64,000 bases of DNA from Bacteroides gallinarum DSM 18171 = JCM 13658 (GCF_000374365.1 NZ_KB894130.1:1-64000); one strand, 5' to 3'; counted from the first letter of the stretch, positions 7,690 through 14,964 are shown. Notes: generated by a model from the sequence alone, not told the origin. Translations and numbers: made by a program.

Positions 7690-8436
7690 ATGACAATGAA
7701 GAAAAACGAACTAACGCACGGTTCTCTGTTCAGCGGTATCGGCGGCTTTGAGTTAGGGGCTGAAATGGCGGGAATTGAGACTTTGTGGAATTGTGAGATT
7801 GAAAAATTTCAAGGTGAAATATTAAAAACAAGATTTCCTCATGCAGAGAGATTTACAGATATTACAAAAACGGCAGGACTCCGATATGTGGACATCATTA
7901 GTGGAGGATTTCCGTGTCAAGACATCAGCGTTGCCGGAAAACGTGAGGGTATTAAAGGGAAACGCTCAGGGTTGTGGAGTGAAATGCACAGAATTATACG
8001 GGAAATTAGACCTAAGTACGTCATCGTTGAAAACTCGCCAGCTCTCGTTATTTCCGGTCTCGAACAAGTGTTATGCGACTTTTCCAAAATCGGGTATGAT
8101 GCGGAATGGCAATGTATATCAAACTACGCTTTTGGATACCCACACAAAAGGGAAAGACTTTATCTTATTGCCTACTCCGACAAAATCGGACTGCAAAGCA
8201 ACATACGCAAACATGGGAACTTTGATTCGATATTTAAACAGTGGGCATCAGATACGAGTGTCGGATATTCTTGCGCAAAAAGGATTCTTGAAATCCCAGC
8301 GCATAGCATTGTTAGAAATGATGATGGGTTTTCCAATTGGACACACAGAGTTGGCGCTATAGGGAATGCTGTTAATCCAACTGTGGCAAAATACCTGTTC
8401 GAGTGTATTAAAATATTTGACAGTGAATTGAAGTAG
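7690..8436 (+). CDS. DNA cytosine-5 methyltransferase
   Basis: A 248-residue C5-methyltransferase that would transfer a methyl group from S-adenosylmethionine to cytosine in DNA. It has motif I FSGIGGFELG (14-23), catalytic motif IV GGFPCQDIS (72-80, Cys76), motif VI ENS (114-116), motif VIII RERLYLIA (154-161) and motif X GNAVNPTVA (225-233). It is shorter than usual (300-450) because the target-recognition region between VIII and IX is only about 50 residues, so specificity may be unusual. There is no restriction gene beside it, so it probably protects phage DNA. A 158-codon frame overlaps it on the same strand. Confidence 0.93.
   Translation: MTMKKNELTHGSLFSGIGGFELGAEMAGIETLWNCEIEKFQGEILKTRFPHAERFTDITKTAGLRYVDIISGGFPCQDISVAGKREGIKGKRSGLWSEMHRIIREIRPKYVIVENSPALVISGLEQVLCDFSKIGYDAEWQCISNYAFGYPHKRERLYLIAYSDKIGLQSNIRKHGNFDSIFKQWASDTSVGYSCAKRILEIPAHSIVRNDDGFSNWTHRVGAIGNAVNPTVAKYLFECIKIFDSELK
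7886..8362 (+). CDS. Possible overlapping gene inside the C5-methyltransferase
   Basis: The +1 frame of the methyltransferase is open from 7841, with ATGs at 7841 and 7886, to TAG 8360-8362. It would give 158 residues from 7886. It reads like a protein I associate with cytosine methyltransferase loci: EDFRVKTSA near the N-terminus, SSLKT then FPKSGMMRNGNVY, LLPTPTKSD, and MGFPIGHTEL at the end. The first element is the alternative reading of the conserved GGFPCQDIS codons, so part of the resemblance follows from methyltransferase conservation. No ribosome site stands out. I list it as possible, not established. Confidence 0.3.
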   Translation: MWTSLVEDFRVKTSALPENVRVLKGNAQGCGVKCTELYGKLDLSTSSLKTRQLSLFPVSNKCYATFPKSGMMRNGNVYQTTLLDTHTKGKDFILLPTPTKSDCKATYANMGTLIRYLNSGHQIRVSDILAQKGFLKSQRIALLEMMMGFPIGHTELAL

Positions 8437-8461
8437 TATAAAAACGGAAAAATATTAAACT

Positions 8462-9124
8462 ATGCCGATAAGCGAAGTATATAACATTGACTGCATGACG
8501 TATATGCAGTCTATCCCGGACAAGTTCTTTGGTTTGGCTATTGTAGACCCTCAATACGGAATAGACATCATGCACAAGGGCGGAATGCCCAAGCATCTCG
8601 GGTTCAAACAGTACGAACGCAAGGACTGGGACAGAAAACCGCCCGGCAGCGGGTATTTTAAGGAGCTGTTCCGGGTTAGCAAAAATCAGGTGATTTTCGG
8701 CGGCAATTATTTCATCAGGCATTTATCTCCCAAGATGGGCTGGATAGTCTGGGATAAGGGACAGCACGGGTTGACAATGAGTGACGGTGAACTGGCGTGG
8801 ACGAGCTTCGACAAAGCCCTGAGAATAATTACCCTGAACAGATGTACGATAGGCGAGTATGGCGGCAATATCCACAGATGCCAGAAGCCGGTCAAGTTGT
8901 ATGCTGAAATACTGGGTTGGTATGCCAAGAAAGGCGATAGGATTCTCGATACCCATTTGGGAAGCGGGAGCAGCAGGATAGCTGCCTATAAGCTGGGATT
9001 TGATTTCTATGCCACAGAGATAGACAAGGAATATTTTGAATCCCAGGAAGAACGTTTCCGCCGGGAATGTTTCGGTGAGACAAAAACCGGGAAAGGAACT
9101 TTGGTGCAGACAAGTTTATTTTGA
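8462..9124 (+). CDS. DNA adenine-N6 / cytosine-N4 methyltransferase
   Basis: A 220-residue amino-methyltransferase of the beta class. Catalytic motif IV is DPQYG (29-33) near the N-terminus, where DPPY is usual. The AdoMet-binding motif I ILDTHLGSGSSRIAA lies about residues 162-176 near the C-terminus, followed by YATEIDKEY. The family methylates the exocyclic amine of adenine or cytosine. It follows the C5-methyltransferase by 25 bp, and the pair without a nuclease fits phage self-protection from host restriction. The Pro-to-Gln change in the catalytic loop is worth noting but does not by itself mean loss of activity. Confidence 0.9.
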   Translation: MPISEVYNIDCMTYMQSIPDKFFGLAIVDPQYGIDIMHKGGMPKHLGFKQYERKDWDRKPPGSGYFKELFRVSKNQVIFGGNYFIRHLSPKMGWIVWDKGQHGLTMSDGELAWTSFDKALRIITLNRCTIGEYGGNIHRCQKPVKLYAEILGWYAKKGDRILDTHLGSGSSRIAAYKLGFDFYATEIDKEYFESQEERFRRECFGETKTGKGTLVQTSLF

Positions 9125-9138
9125 AAAGCAAAATTAGT

Positions 9139-9258
9139 ATGATACAAAGTATTGGCGCATTTAAGTACTGGCTCCGGATACACGGCTATCGCCTGGAGTG
9201 GTTCGGTACTGGAACAAAAAACAATCCGATAAAGGTTAAATCTAAAAAGAAAGATTAG
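9139..9258 (+). CDS. Small basic ORF (39 residues)
   Basis: MIQSIGAFKYWLRIHGYRLE continues with a polar tail ending in KVKSKKKD. It lies 14 bp after the methyltransferase and 3 bp before the next gene. The aromatic and basic composition suggests nucleic-acid contact, but no family is recognised. Confidence 0.45.
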   Translation: MIQSIGAFKYWLRIHGYRLEWFGTGTKNNPIKVKSKKKD

Positions 9259-9261
9259 CTT

Positions 9262-9447
9262 ATGTTTAAAAGAAGAAAAGATGAAAAATTAAGGCTGTGC
9301 TTAGTAAAGCAAGCTGGGTTTACATTGGATGAAATTCCATTAGTTTACGCTTTTGTTAAAGGCTCTAATGAAGCATTGTCGGAGCTTCAAGAGTTCCGAC
9401 AATGGAAAATGTATAAAGAGAAGCAAAAGGTCGAATACAACCTTTAG
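9262..9447 (+). CDS. Small hypothetical protein (61 residues)
   Basis: A basic protein (MFKRRKDEKLRLCLVKQAGF...) with a predicted central helix. It ends convergently against the minus-strand gene 9444-9647, with the two stop codons overlapping by a few bases. No family recognised. Confidence 0.55.
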   Translation: MFKRRKDEKLRLCLVKQAGFTLDEIPLVYAFVKGSNEALSELQEFRQWKMYKEKQKVEYNL

Positions 9448-9647
9448 TCTTTCTCTACAAGCAACGAAATGACAAATACAGGATAAGGCTGCCCGTCTTT
9501 CCCTATTTGATGATTAAATGTCGTAGAGACAATCTGTTTGACATTCCATCCCTTTTCATTCAGTTGCTCGGTTACATCATCCAAATTCATTCCATAGGAA
9601 TCAATGACGTTAAAACGTCGGGAGAAAGTTAAAATTCTTTGTTGCAT
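9444..9647 (-). CDS. Small conserved protein on the opposite strand
   Basis: A 67-residue protein reading MQQRILTFSRRFNVIDSYGM and continuing with NLDDVTEQLNEKGWNVKQI and a beta-strand end VFVISLLVEK. An upstream in-frame start exists at 9677, but ATG 9647 gives a compact alpha/beta fold and leaves room for its promoter: CAAAAGTA on plus at 9675-9682 reads as -7 box TACTTTTG on minus. It is the only minus-strand gene in the early arm. I recall similar short proteins in Bacteroides phages. Function is unknown; a regulatory role is possible because its promoter overlaps a repeated operator-like sequence. Confidence 0.7.
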   Translation of the reverse strand: MQQRILTFSRRFNVIDSYGMNLDDVTEQLNEKGWNVKQIVSTTFNHQIGKDGQPYPVFVISLLVEKD

Positions 9648-9657
9648 AGCATTAAAA

Positions 9658-9759
9658 TTTAAAATGTGACACAACAAAAGTAATAAAAATCGGGCACGTA
9701 ATCCATTCCTTATGACAAAGTTTAAAATGTGACAATTTTATCCTTACGGATGCGTGCCC
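9658..9759. promoter_or_regulatory. Divergent control region with direct and inverted repeats
   Basis: The gap between the minus gene (start 9647) and the plus gene (start 9777) holds a 14-bp perfect direct repeat TTTAAAATGTGACA at 9658-9671 and 9721-9734. It also holds an imperfect inverted repeat, GGGCACGTAATCC (9692-9704) against GGATGCGTGCCC (9748-9759). The minus-strand -7 box (9675-9682, TACTTTTG) would start transcription near 9668, inside the first direct repeat. This looks like an operator region controlling both directions. Confidence 0.6.
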
Positions 9760-9776
9760 TCCTAATCGAAATATTT

Positions 9777-10160
9777 ATGAAACAGACATTGGAGGAAGCA
9801 GCAAAAGGATTTACAAAATCAGTAATTGATTCATTCGGAACAAATGGAGTTCCGAATAGTATTTCTGCAATTAAGGGAATGATTGCTCTTGGGTTTAAAA
9901 GTGGTGCTGAATGGCATGCCAGGCAATCGCCGTGGATAAGCGTTGAAGAACGGTTGCCGGAAAATACAGGTTGGGTATTTGTGGCAGGTGGGTGCTATAA
10001 ATATCGTGTCCTGTTTTACTGTGGAGGTAAGTTTTATACAGGTGAAGACTTAACAACATACGATGGAGGAGTTCTTTTTTGGATGCCTATCCCCTCTTTC
10101 GATGAGATACTCGAAGCCAACAAGGATGTACTGGAACGGATTAAGGAGAAAGGAGATTAA
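9777..10160 (+). CDS. DUF551 domain protein
   Basis: A 127-residue protein. The N-terminal half is helical (LEEAAKGFTKSVIDSF..., GFKSGAEWHAR) and the C-terminal half is a DUF551 domain: PWISVEERLPENTGWVFVA, YRVLFYCGGKFYTGED, VLFWMPIPSF. DUF551 is widespread in phages and has no known function. ATG 9777 fits the usual N-terminus (MKQTLEEAAKGF), and the upstream frame start at 9729 lies in the control region. It begins a run of small early genes. Confidence 0.85.
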   Translation: MKQTLEEAAKGFTKSVIDSFGTNGVPNSISAIKGMIALGFKSGAEWHARQSPWISVEERLPENTGWVFVAGGCYKYRVLFYCGGKFYTGEDLTTYDGGVLFWMPIPSFDEILEANKDVLERIKEKGD

Positions 10161-10162
10161 AT

Positions 10163-10582
10163 ATGAGAAAGATTGTACAGTTAGAAGAATACGAGTATAA
10201 TAAGCTTGCAGACCTTGCCAATCTCAATGAGAAACAAATCGAAAAACGTGCCATTGACCTATGGAAAGAAAAAGGCGTGGCAGATATAACAATCAAGATA
10301 AATGCTGGAAGAGACTATAATGATTGCTGTCGTATTGATTGCGATACATCTTTCTTTTATAAAGATGATAGGTTCTACATTCCAGAGAATGTACGGGTGA
10401 GATTCAGGAAAATCATCAAAGAAAATGTGATGTGGAATATTGAAGAACGGTTCGGGGGCTTAAAAGAAGCGATAAACAACCTCAATCGGAAAGCTAAATG
10501 GATTAGTTATACAAAATTCATATTTTACATGATGGCTTTGTCCGGTTGGGCTGTAGCTGCCGTGTTGTTTCTTATGCGTTAG
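10163..10582 (+). CDS. Hypothetical protein with C-terminal membrane segment
   Basis: A 139-residue protein. A charged helical N-terminal part (EYEYNKLADLANLNEKQIEK) is followed by a mixed domain. The C-terminus is one clear transmembrane helix (FIFYMMALSGWAVAAVLFLM). It starts 3 bp after the DUF551 gene. The likely topology is cytoplasmic with a tail anchor. No family recognised. Confidence 0.7.
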   Translation: MRKIVQLEEYEYNKLADLANLNEKQIEKRAIDLWKEKGVADITIKINAGRDYNDCCRIDCDTSFFYKDDRFYIPENVRVRFRKIIKENVMWNIEERFGGLKEAINNLNRKAKWISYTKFIFYMMALSGWAVAAVLFLMR

Positions 10583-10599
10583 GGGAAAGGAGATAAATT

Positions 10600-11088
10600 A
10601 TGAAAATGAAAACTTACAAACAAGTTGAGGTTGACGCTACATACATGTATGTCAACACTGCGGTTCGCTACTGGGAAGATTCGGAGGTGAACGGGGAAAG
10701 AGATATTGATTTTCACGAAAGCAAAGGAGAGGGCGTGCCACTTATGCCCTGTGCCGTTAAGATAAAAGAGAAACCTACTGATTCCATATATTCGAACCAT
10801 TACCGGTGGCAACCGATTATAGACATTGAGAAAGGGAAAATCATCAATTGGGAGGAAGGAACCACCGCAAGCGTGCATTACAAAGTCTGTGACGAATTCT
10901 CATGTGACATTAAAGATTCCAACGGCAATACCGTTTACGAATATGGCGGTTATGTTCCTGAAATAATGTGCCCTAAAGATAGAGGATATGGCGACTACAT
11001 CATTATGGATATTGATGAGAAGGGATTCATTCGGGGTTGGAAAAATCATTTGATTAAAGACATTGTGGGAGAAGAAAGGGAGGAATAA
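10600..11088 (+). CDS. Conserved phage hypothetical protein (162 residues)
   Basis: A soluble, Asp/Glu-rich protein with many beta-type segments (YKQVEVDATYMYVNTAVRYW; IIDIEKGKIINWEEGTTASV; KVCDEFSCDIKDSNG). It is preceded by an AGGAG-like site. It reads as a two-sheet fold, and similar proteins recur in Bacteroides phages in this accessory stretch. Function unknown. Confidence 0.7.
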   Translation: MKMKTYKQVEVDATYMYVNTAVRYWEDSEVNGERDIDFHESKGEGVPLMPCAVKIKEKPTDSIYSNHYRWQPIIDIEKGKIINWEEGTTASVHYKVCDEFSCDIKDSNGNTVYEYGGYVPEIMCPKDRGYGDYIIMDIDEKGFIRGWKNHLIKDIVGEEREE

Positions 11089-11090
11089 TT

Positions 11091-11504
11091 ATGAAATCAA
11101 AACAAGTATTATCAATCGAACAAATGAAGCACTTGCAGGAGCTTGGATTAGATACGGGTGATGCAAGTATGTACTGGAAAAGGGTATCACATGGAAGCCG
11201 TATTGATGATAAATCGAAAGGTAAATGGTTTTTGAGTTTACAGAAGGAGTTTCAAACTTGCGGGTTTATGTCGTATGAAACACTTCCTACTTATACCTTG
11301 CAGGACATCATACAGAGGTTACCGCCCTCTATCAATATATGTATGCTGCATATATATCCTGCTGCTGACTTGTGGTATTTCGTGTACATGGATTCTTACA
11401 CCCGTACTATTCTAAGCACGAAGTATAGTCCGGATATTATGAATGCAGCCTATCAGATGTTGTGTTGGGTGATTGAAAACGGACATTTAGAAACAAACAA
11501 GTAA
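11091..11504 (+). CDS. Conserved phage hypothetical protein (137 residues)
   Basis: Contains the phrase LSIEQMKHLQELGLDTGDAS (10-29), typical of small Bacteroides phage proteins that recur in variable copy. It continues with FMSYETLPTYTLQDIIQRLP and a C-terminal helix MNAAYQMLCWVIENG. I recall this group only as uncharacterised. It starts 2 bp after the previous gene and is in the same operon. Confidence 0.7.
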   Translation: MKSKQVLSIEQMKHLQELGLDTGDASMYWKRVSHGSRIDDKSKGKWFLSLQKEFQTCGFMSYETLPTYTLQDIIQRLPPSINICMLHIYPAADLWYFVYMDSYTRTILSTKYSPDIMNAAYQMLCWVIENGHLETNK

Positions 11505-11508
11505 TGAT

Positions 11509-11790
11509 ATGGAACGAATAGTAGAATTAAGAGGATTAGAAGGAGTATATTGTAGTGATGTAGTTCATGCTTATATGTCTTGCAATGCAGAAGACGTTCA
11601 AAAAGCTTTGGAGATTGGGATTCCATGTACTGGAGCAAATGACTACGGAGCGTATAACATCTATTTTGACGATTACGGAAGAATATGTTTTGAATATATG
11701 CAACGTTGTGTAACAAGAGAATACAGATACGTTGAATCAATAGAAGAGGCTATAGACTGGATGAATAGATTTATGAATAATGGAGGTTGA
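11509..11790 (+). CDS. Hypothetical protein (93 residues)
   Basis: An acidic protein (MERIVELRGLEGVYCSDVVH...) with an alternating helix and strand pattern and a C-terminal helix SIEEAIDWMNRFM. Its stop overlaps the start of the next gene. No family recognised. Confidence 0.65.
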   Translation: MERIVELRGLEGVYCSDVVHAYMSCNAEDVQKALEIGIPCTGANDYGAYNIYFDDYGRICFEYMQRCVTREYRYVESIEEAIDWMNRFMNNGG

Positions 11791-12116
11791 TTATGGGTAA
11801 ATATAGATACAGAGAAGTAAAGAACTATATCCACAACGAACTAAAGTTGACTAAAGAGGATATAAAGGAAATTATGATTCCAATCGTGAAAGAAGAAGTC
11901 AAACGTATCTTTCATAACACCTACGGAAACGACGTTGATATAGAGAGGTGGGTTCGTTGTATGGTTTCCAACGAGATACAAAGACATGGTGATTACTCTA
12001 TGATAAGGAATTTATGCAGGGAGATAATTAAGGAGGAAATTGCTGATAGGTTGTCAATTGATATAAGCCTTAAAAGAAAAGGAGATGAAATCATGTTGAA
12101 CGAACAAGAACCGTAA
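11787..12116 (+). CDS. Hypothetical protein (109 residues)
   Basis: A basic, helical protein (MIMGKYRYREVKNYIHNELK...) containing VEEEVKRIFHN-like and IIKEEIADRL-like repeats of an amphipathic helix. It overlaps the preceding gene by 4 bp. Low G+C, like its neighbours. No family recognised. Confidence 0.65.
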   Translation: MIMGKYRYREVKNYIHNELKLTKEDIKEIMIPIVKEEVKRIFHNTYGNDVDIERWVRCMVSNEIQRHGDYSMIRNLCREIIKEEIADRLSIDISLKRKGDEIMLNEQEP

Positions 12117-12128
12117 AACACATAGGAA

Positions 12129-12329
12129 ATGAGCAGGTTTGAGAAAGAGATACTTCCTTTTATGGAAGAAATGATTATGAAAAAGCTCCGTACATATAAC
12201 GTATATAGCATAAATGAGTACGAAGACATACGGAAGGCGGTGAGATATTCAATAAGGTTTTGTAAGAAAAATAAAATTGTTAGATATGGAAGTAAAGAAT
12301 GGAATAATAATAGACGGAGTGCTGCATGA
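12129..12329 (+). CDS. Hypothetical protein (66 residues)
   Basis: MSRFEKEILPFMEEMIMKKL and a basic C-terminal half ending RYGSKEWNNNRRSAA. Similar in style to the preceding helical protein. Its 3' end overlaps the next gene by 44 bp in another frame, so one of the two boundaries may be wrong. Confidence 0.5.
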   Translation: MSRFEKEILPFMEEMIMKKLRTYNVYSINEYEDIRKAVRYSIRFCKKNKIVRYGSKEWNNNRRSAA

Positions 12330-12480
12330 AGGTTTAGATAGAATGATATTTCCCTGCAAAGAATGTTCACTTTATAAAAATGTATGCAGCCCTATCGTAG
12401 AAGAACGACTATGTGATGCACTTGGCTGTGAAGTATTCATCAACCGTGGAAAAGTAAAAATAGAGAAGGAGGAGAAATAA
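12286..12480 (+). CDS. Small Cys-containing hypothetical protein
   Basis: A 64-residue protein (MEVKNGIIIDGVLHEGLDRM...) with five cysteines in CKECSLYKNVCSP and CDALGC, a likely metal-binding knuckle. ATG 12286 is preferred over 12277 by fold, since VKNGIIIDGVLHE begins the domain. I recall short Bacteroides phage proteins of this type (C-x2-C-x-L-x-x-x-C). Function unknown. Confidence 0.65.
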   Translation: MEVKNGIIIDGVLHEGLDRMIFPCKECSLYKNVCSPIVEERLCDALGCEVFINRGKVKIEKEEK

Positions 12481-12482
12481 CC

Positions 12483-12872
12483 ATGAAAGAAGAATTTGTA
12501 ACGCTTGAAACGGCGAAGCTGCTGAAAGAGAAAGGCTTTGATTGGAAGTGTGAACGCACGATAGATTGCGATAAGATTATTAGAAAATACGACCGTCCGC
12601 AAAACATGTCATGCTGTACAGAAAGAAATGGCGAATTAGTTGAATTTTTGTGTCCAACATTATATATAGCCCAGAAGTGGCTACGGGAAACCAAGAACCT
12701 GCATATTGAAATATACCGCAATGCTTGTGGTTATGGCTACGTTATTGTGAAAGCGAATAATGGGACATGGATAGATGATGATGATTGTAAAGGGCCTAAC
12801 GATGGCGGAGTATGGGATGATTACGAGGAAGCATTGGAAGCTGGAATACAGGGAGCATTAAAACTTATATAG
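12483..12872 (+). CDS. Conserved phage hypothetical protein (129 residues)
   Basis: FVTLETAKLLKEKGFDWKCE near the N-terminus, CPTLYIAQKWLRETKNLHIE in the middle, and WDDYEEALEAGIQGALKLI at the end. This pattern is common in Bacteroides prophage accessory genes and is always annotated as unknown. It begins 2 bp after the previous stop. Both terminal helices are amphipathic, and the middle is a small beta sheet. Confidence 0.75.
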   Translation: MKEEFVTLETAKLLKEKGFDWKCERTIDCDKIIRKYDRPQNMSCCTERNGELVEFLCPTLYIAQKWLRETKNLHIEIYRNACGYGYVIVKANNGTWIDDDDCKGPNDGGVWDDYEEALEAGIQGALKLI

Positions 12873-12874
12873 CC

Positions 12875-13063
12875 ATGAATAGAAACGAATACCGGAAACG
12901 GTGCAAGCATTACAGCCCATACAGCGGACAATGCTATAAGAAGTCGTTCATATCGGGGATAGCAAACAATGTGCATGTAAACATGCAATGTGATGGGAAA
13001 TGCCCCCGTATGAGTAATTACGACAAGAGAAATAAATTAAATAGCCTTGGACGGGCTTTGTAA
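12875..13063 (+). CDS. Cys-rich small protein (putative zinc binding)
   Basis: A 62-residue basic protein. The cysteines at RCKHY, GQCYKKS, QCDGKC suggest one metal site of the C-x(n)-C-x(n)-C-x3-C kind. It starts 2 bp after the preceding gene. No family recognised. Confidence 0.65.
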   Translation: MNRNEYRKRCKHYSPYSGQCYKKSFISGIANNVHVNMQCDGKCPRMSNYDKRNKLNSLGRAL

Positions 13064-13076
13064 AATCCATATTGAT

Positions 13077-13466
13077 ATGAAAAAGTATATTGGAACAAAA
13101 CAGATTGAAGCCGAACCTATGACAAGAGGTGATGCGTGGGGAAAACATCTCCTCAGAGAAAAGCCGTCAACGGAAAATTTTGACGATGAGGGTTATCATG
13201 TTCGTTATGAAGATGGATATGAAAGCTGGTCGCCTAAAGATGTATTTGAAAAGGCATACAAGGTAGCTGATACTCCTCTTGACCGTATGTATATCGAATA
13301 TAATGAGTTGATGGACAAACATAATAAGTTAGTCCTGTTTCTTGGCCGAAAAGATGCTGTTGAAATAGCTGGTGAAAATCAGGTCACTTTAATGGAGGTT
13401 CAAAAAGTACAGATGCACGACTACCTTCTTACTTTGAAAGAGCGCATTGGGTTAATGAAGAAATAA
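13077..13466 (+). CDS. Two-part phage protein with KYIGTK / YESWSPKDVF domain
   Basis: A 129-residue protein. The N-terminal part has KKYIGTKQIEAEPMTRGDAW and GYHVRYEDGYESWSPKDVFE, a segment that recurs in many Bacteroides phage proteins, sometimes fused to DUF2829. The C-terminal part (DRMYIEYNELMDKHNKLVLF... LTLKERI) is helical and resembles short proteins labelled crAss001_48-related in public annotation. ATG 13077 is chosen because an upstream start would overlap the preceding gene. Function unknown. Confidence 0.7.
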   Translation: MKKYIGTKQIEAEPMTRGDAWGKHLLREKPSTENFDDEGYHVRYEDGYESWSPKDVFEKAYKVADTPLDRMYIEYNELMDKHNKLVLFLGRKDAVEIAGENQVTLMEVQKVQMHDYLLTLKERIGLMKK

Positions 13467-13471
13467 ATATT

Positions 13472-13503
13472 GCCATACGGCGGTTGGACGTCTGCCGTAT
13501 GGC
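13472..13503 (+). repeat. Perfect 10-bp inverted repeat
   Basis: GCCATACGGC (13472-13481) and GCCGTATGGC (13494-13503) form a perfect stem with a 12-nt loop, starting 6 bp after the preceding stop codon. There is no T-tract, so it is more likely an operator or mRNA-stabilising hairpin than an intrinsic terminator. The rest of the 13467-13568 spacer shows nothing else. Confidence 0.75.
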
Positions 13504-13568
13504 TCAAAACAGAATAAATATGGATACAATGAATTGAGAGAAAATAAACACGGAAAAAGATATTGATT

Positions 13569-14003
13569 ATGAAACGTGAAATAAAATTCAGGGCGAAAGC
13601 GATAAACGATGAGTTTTTTCAAGGAGAATGGGTGGATGGTTATTATACAAAAGCATTATGGAGTGGCAATCTCGTCGACATAATTACTGACGGAGCGCAT
13701 GAGATACCAATTCAGATAGAGACGTTGGGGCAGTTCACTGGGTTACACGACAAGAATAAAACGAGAATATATGAGGGCGATATTGTCCGTATGAGTTATG
13801 TTGCTGAAATTTGTACCGATGATGACTGCTATGAAGAAGAAGGCAAATATGTTGGAGTTGCCACGATAACTGCGAACAAAGGTGTCTGTCTTAATCCTTG
13901 TATAAAAAATGAGCTTGACAAAATCAAGTATAAACCGTTGTCCGCTTATAGGAGTGAGGTGATAGGTAATATTTACGATAACCCGGACTTGATAAAGCAA
14001 TAA
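13569..14003 (+). CDS. YopX family phage protein
   Basis: A 144-residue YopX-family protein. It has MKREIKFRAKAINDEFFQGE, WVDGYYTKA, then the hallmark ETLGQFTGLHDKNKTRIYEG (about 55-75), DIVRM, and a C-terminal EVIGNIYDNPDL. YopX proteins are widespread in phages of Firmicutes and Bacteroidetes and have unknown function. ATG 13569 matches the family N-terminus better than the TTG six bases upstream. Confidence 0.92.
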   Translation: MKREIKFRAKAINDEFFQGEWVDGYYTKALWSGNLVDIITDGAHEIPIQIETLGQFTGLHDKNKTRIYEGDIVRMSYVAEICTDDDCYEEEGKYVGVATITANKGVCLNPCIKNELDKIKYKPLSAYRSEVIGNIYDNPDLIKQ

Positions 14004-14007
14004 ATCT

Positions 14008-14118
14008 ATGAGAGATTTTTACGAATTAATAAACCAATATCCATGGACGACTATTATTATTGCCGTTTTCTTCTATGAAATACTTGATTTAATAATGTCG
14101 CATTTGAAACGTAAATAG
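14008..14118 (+). CDS. Small membrane protein (36 residues)
   Basis: MRDFYELINQYPWTTIIIAV continues with FFYEILDLIMSHLKRK. A single transmembrane helix with a basic C-terminal tail is evident. It lies between the YopX gene and 14121 with 4-bp and 2-bp gaps, which supports translation. No function can be given. Confidence 0.55.
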   Translation: MRDFYELINQYPWTTIIIAVFFYEILDLIMSHLKRK

Positions 14119-14120
14119 CT

Positions 14121-14381
14121 ATGAATAAGTTAGAGCACATCGCCACAATTGATTACTGCTACTGGCGATTGGGAAAGTTAAATGAAACTCTTTCCAAGCC
14201 TAAATCAGTTATGGAGCAGTTAGTTGATAAGTCTTGCGATTATAATGAAGTAGAAGAAATTAGAAAAGAAGGCATAATGCTTGTTGAACAAATTATTGAA
14301 AGTAAGAAAGTTATTGGTGCGGATTATTCGGGCGATAGTAAGTTCCTTGATAAATTGAAAAGTAAACAGGCATATGAGTAG
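14121..14381 (+). CDS. Hypothetical protein (86 residues)
   Basis: A helical, charged protein (MNKLEHIATIDYCYWRLGKL...) that may form a helical hairpin. Its end overlaps an in-frame ATG (14374) of the HAD-like gene. No family recognised. Confidence 0.6.
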   Translation: MNKLEHIATIDYCYWRLGKLNETLSKPKSVMEQLVDKSCDYNEVEEIRKEGIMLVEQIIESKKVIGADYSGDSKFLDKLKSKQAYE

Positions 14382-14460
14382 ACTTATACAAAGCAACCCT
14401 AATCGGCTGGTTTTCCCACGCAGACAAATGGTATCACAAAATTGGAATAATACATTGAAC

Positions 14461-14964
14461 ATGAAAGTTATATTTCTTGATATAGACGGAGTGATTTCCA
14501 CGCAAAAATCGCATTATGCACTTGATAAGGATGCGTGTGATTTACTTGGCAAGATTATAGATGCTACGGATGCCAAGATTGTCATTTCTTCGTCTTGGAG
14601 AAGAAACACGGTAGAAGATACAAAGGAAGAATTGACAACCGTAAGGCATTTAGTCCCATTCCCATTTCCATACGCTGACAGAATCATAGGAGTAACTATA
14701 AGAGCATATGCTTACGTTATGCAAGGTATTCATCTTGGTATCCCTCGTGGAGTTGAGATAAAACAATGGATTGACACTCATATCCACTCTGATAACGGTA
14801 AAAATTGGGACTATAAAGAAATTGGGACTGATTTTAACTACGTAATACTTGACGATGATAGCGATATGCTTCTTGAGCAAGCTGAACACTTTATCAAGAC
14901 TGATACTTTAAACGGTATAAGCGAAGAAGATGTTGAACGGGCGATTAAAATACTGAACAAATGA
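14461..14964 (+). CDS. HAD-superfamily phosphatase-like protein (SAK-type)
   Basis: A 167-residue protein that starts with the HAD motif I IFLDIDGVI (4-12). Motif II follows as IVISSSWRR (about 38-46), and a late acidic motif as FNYVILDDDSDML (about 122-134). This matches the HAD domain found in phage and host RNA-repair proteins (HAD_SAK families), which often act as 5'- or 3'-end phosphatases. ATG 14461 puts motif I at the usual place. An in-frame ATG at 14374, overlapping the previous stop, would add 29 residues and cannot be excluded. It may repair RNA or nucleotides damaged by host defence. Confidence 0.8.
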   Translation: MKVIFLDIDGVISTQKSHYALDKDACDLLGKIIDATDAKIVISSSWRRNTVEDTKEELTTVRHLVPFPFPYADRIIGVTIRAYAYVMQGIHLGIPRGVEIKQWIDTHIHSDNGKNWDYKEIGTDFNYVILDDDSDMLLEQAEHFIKTDTLNGISEEDVERAIKILNK

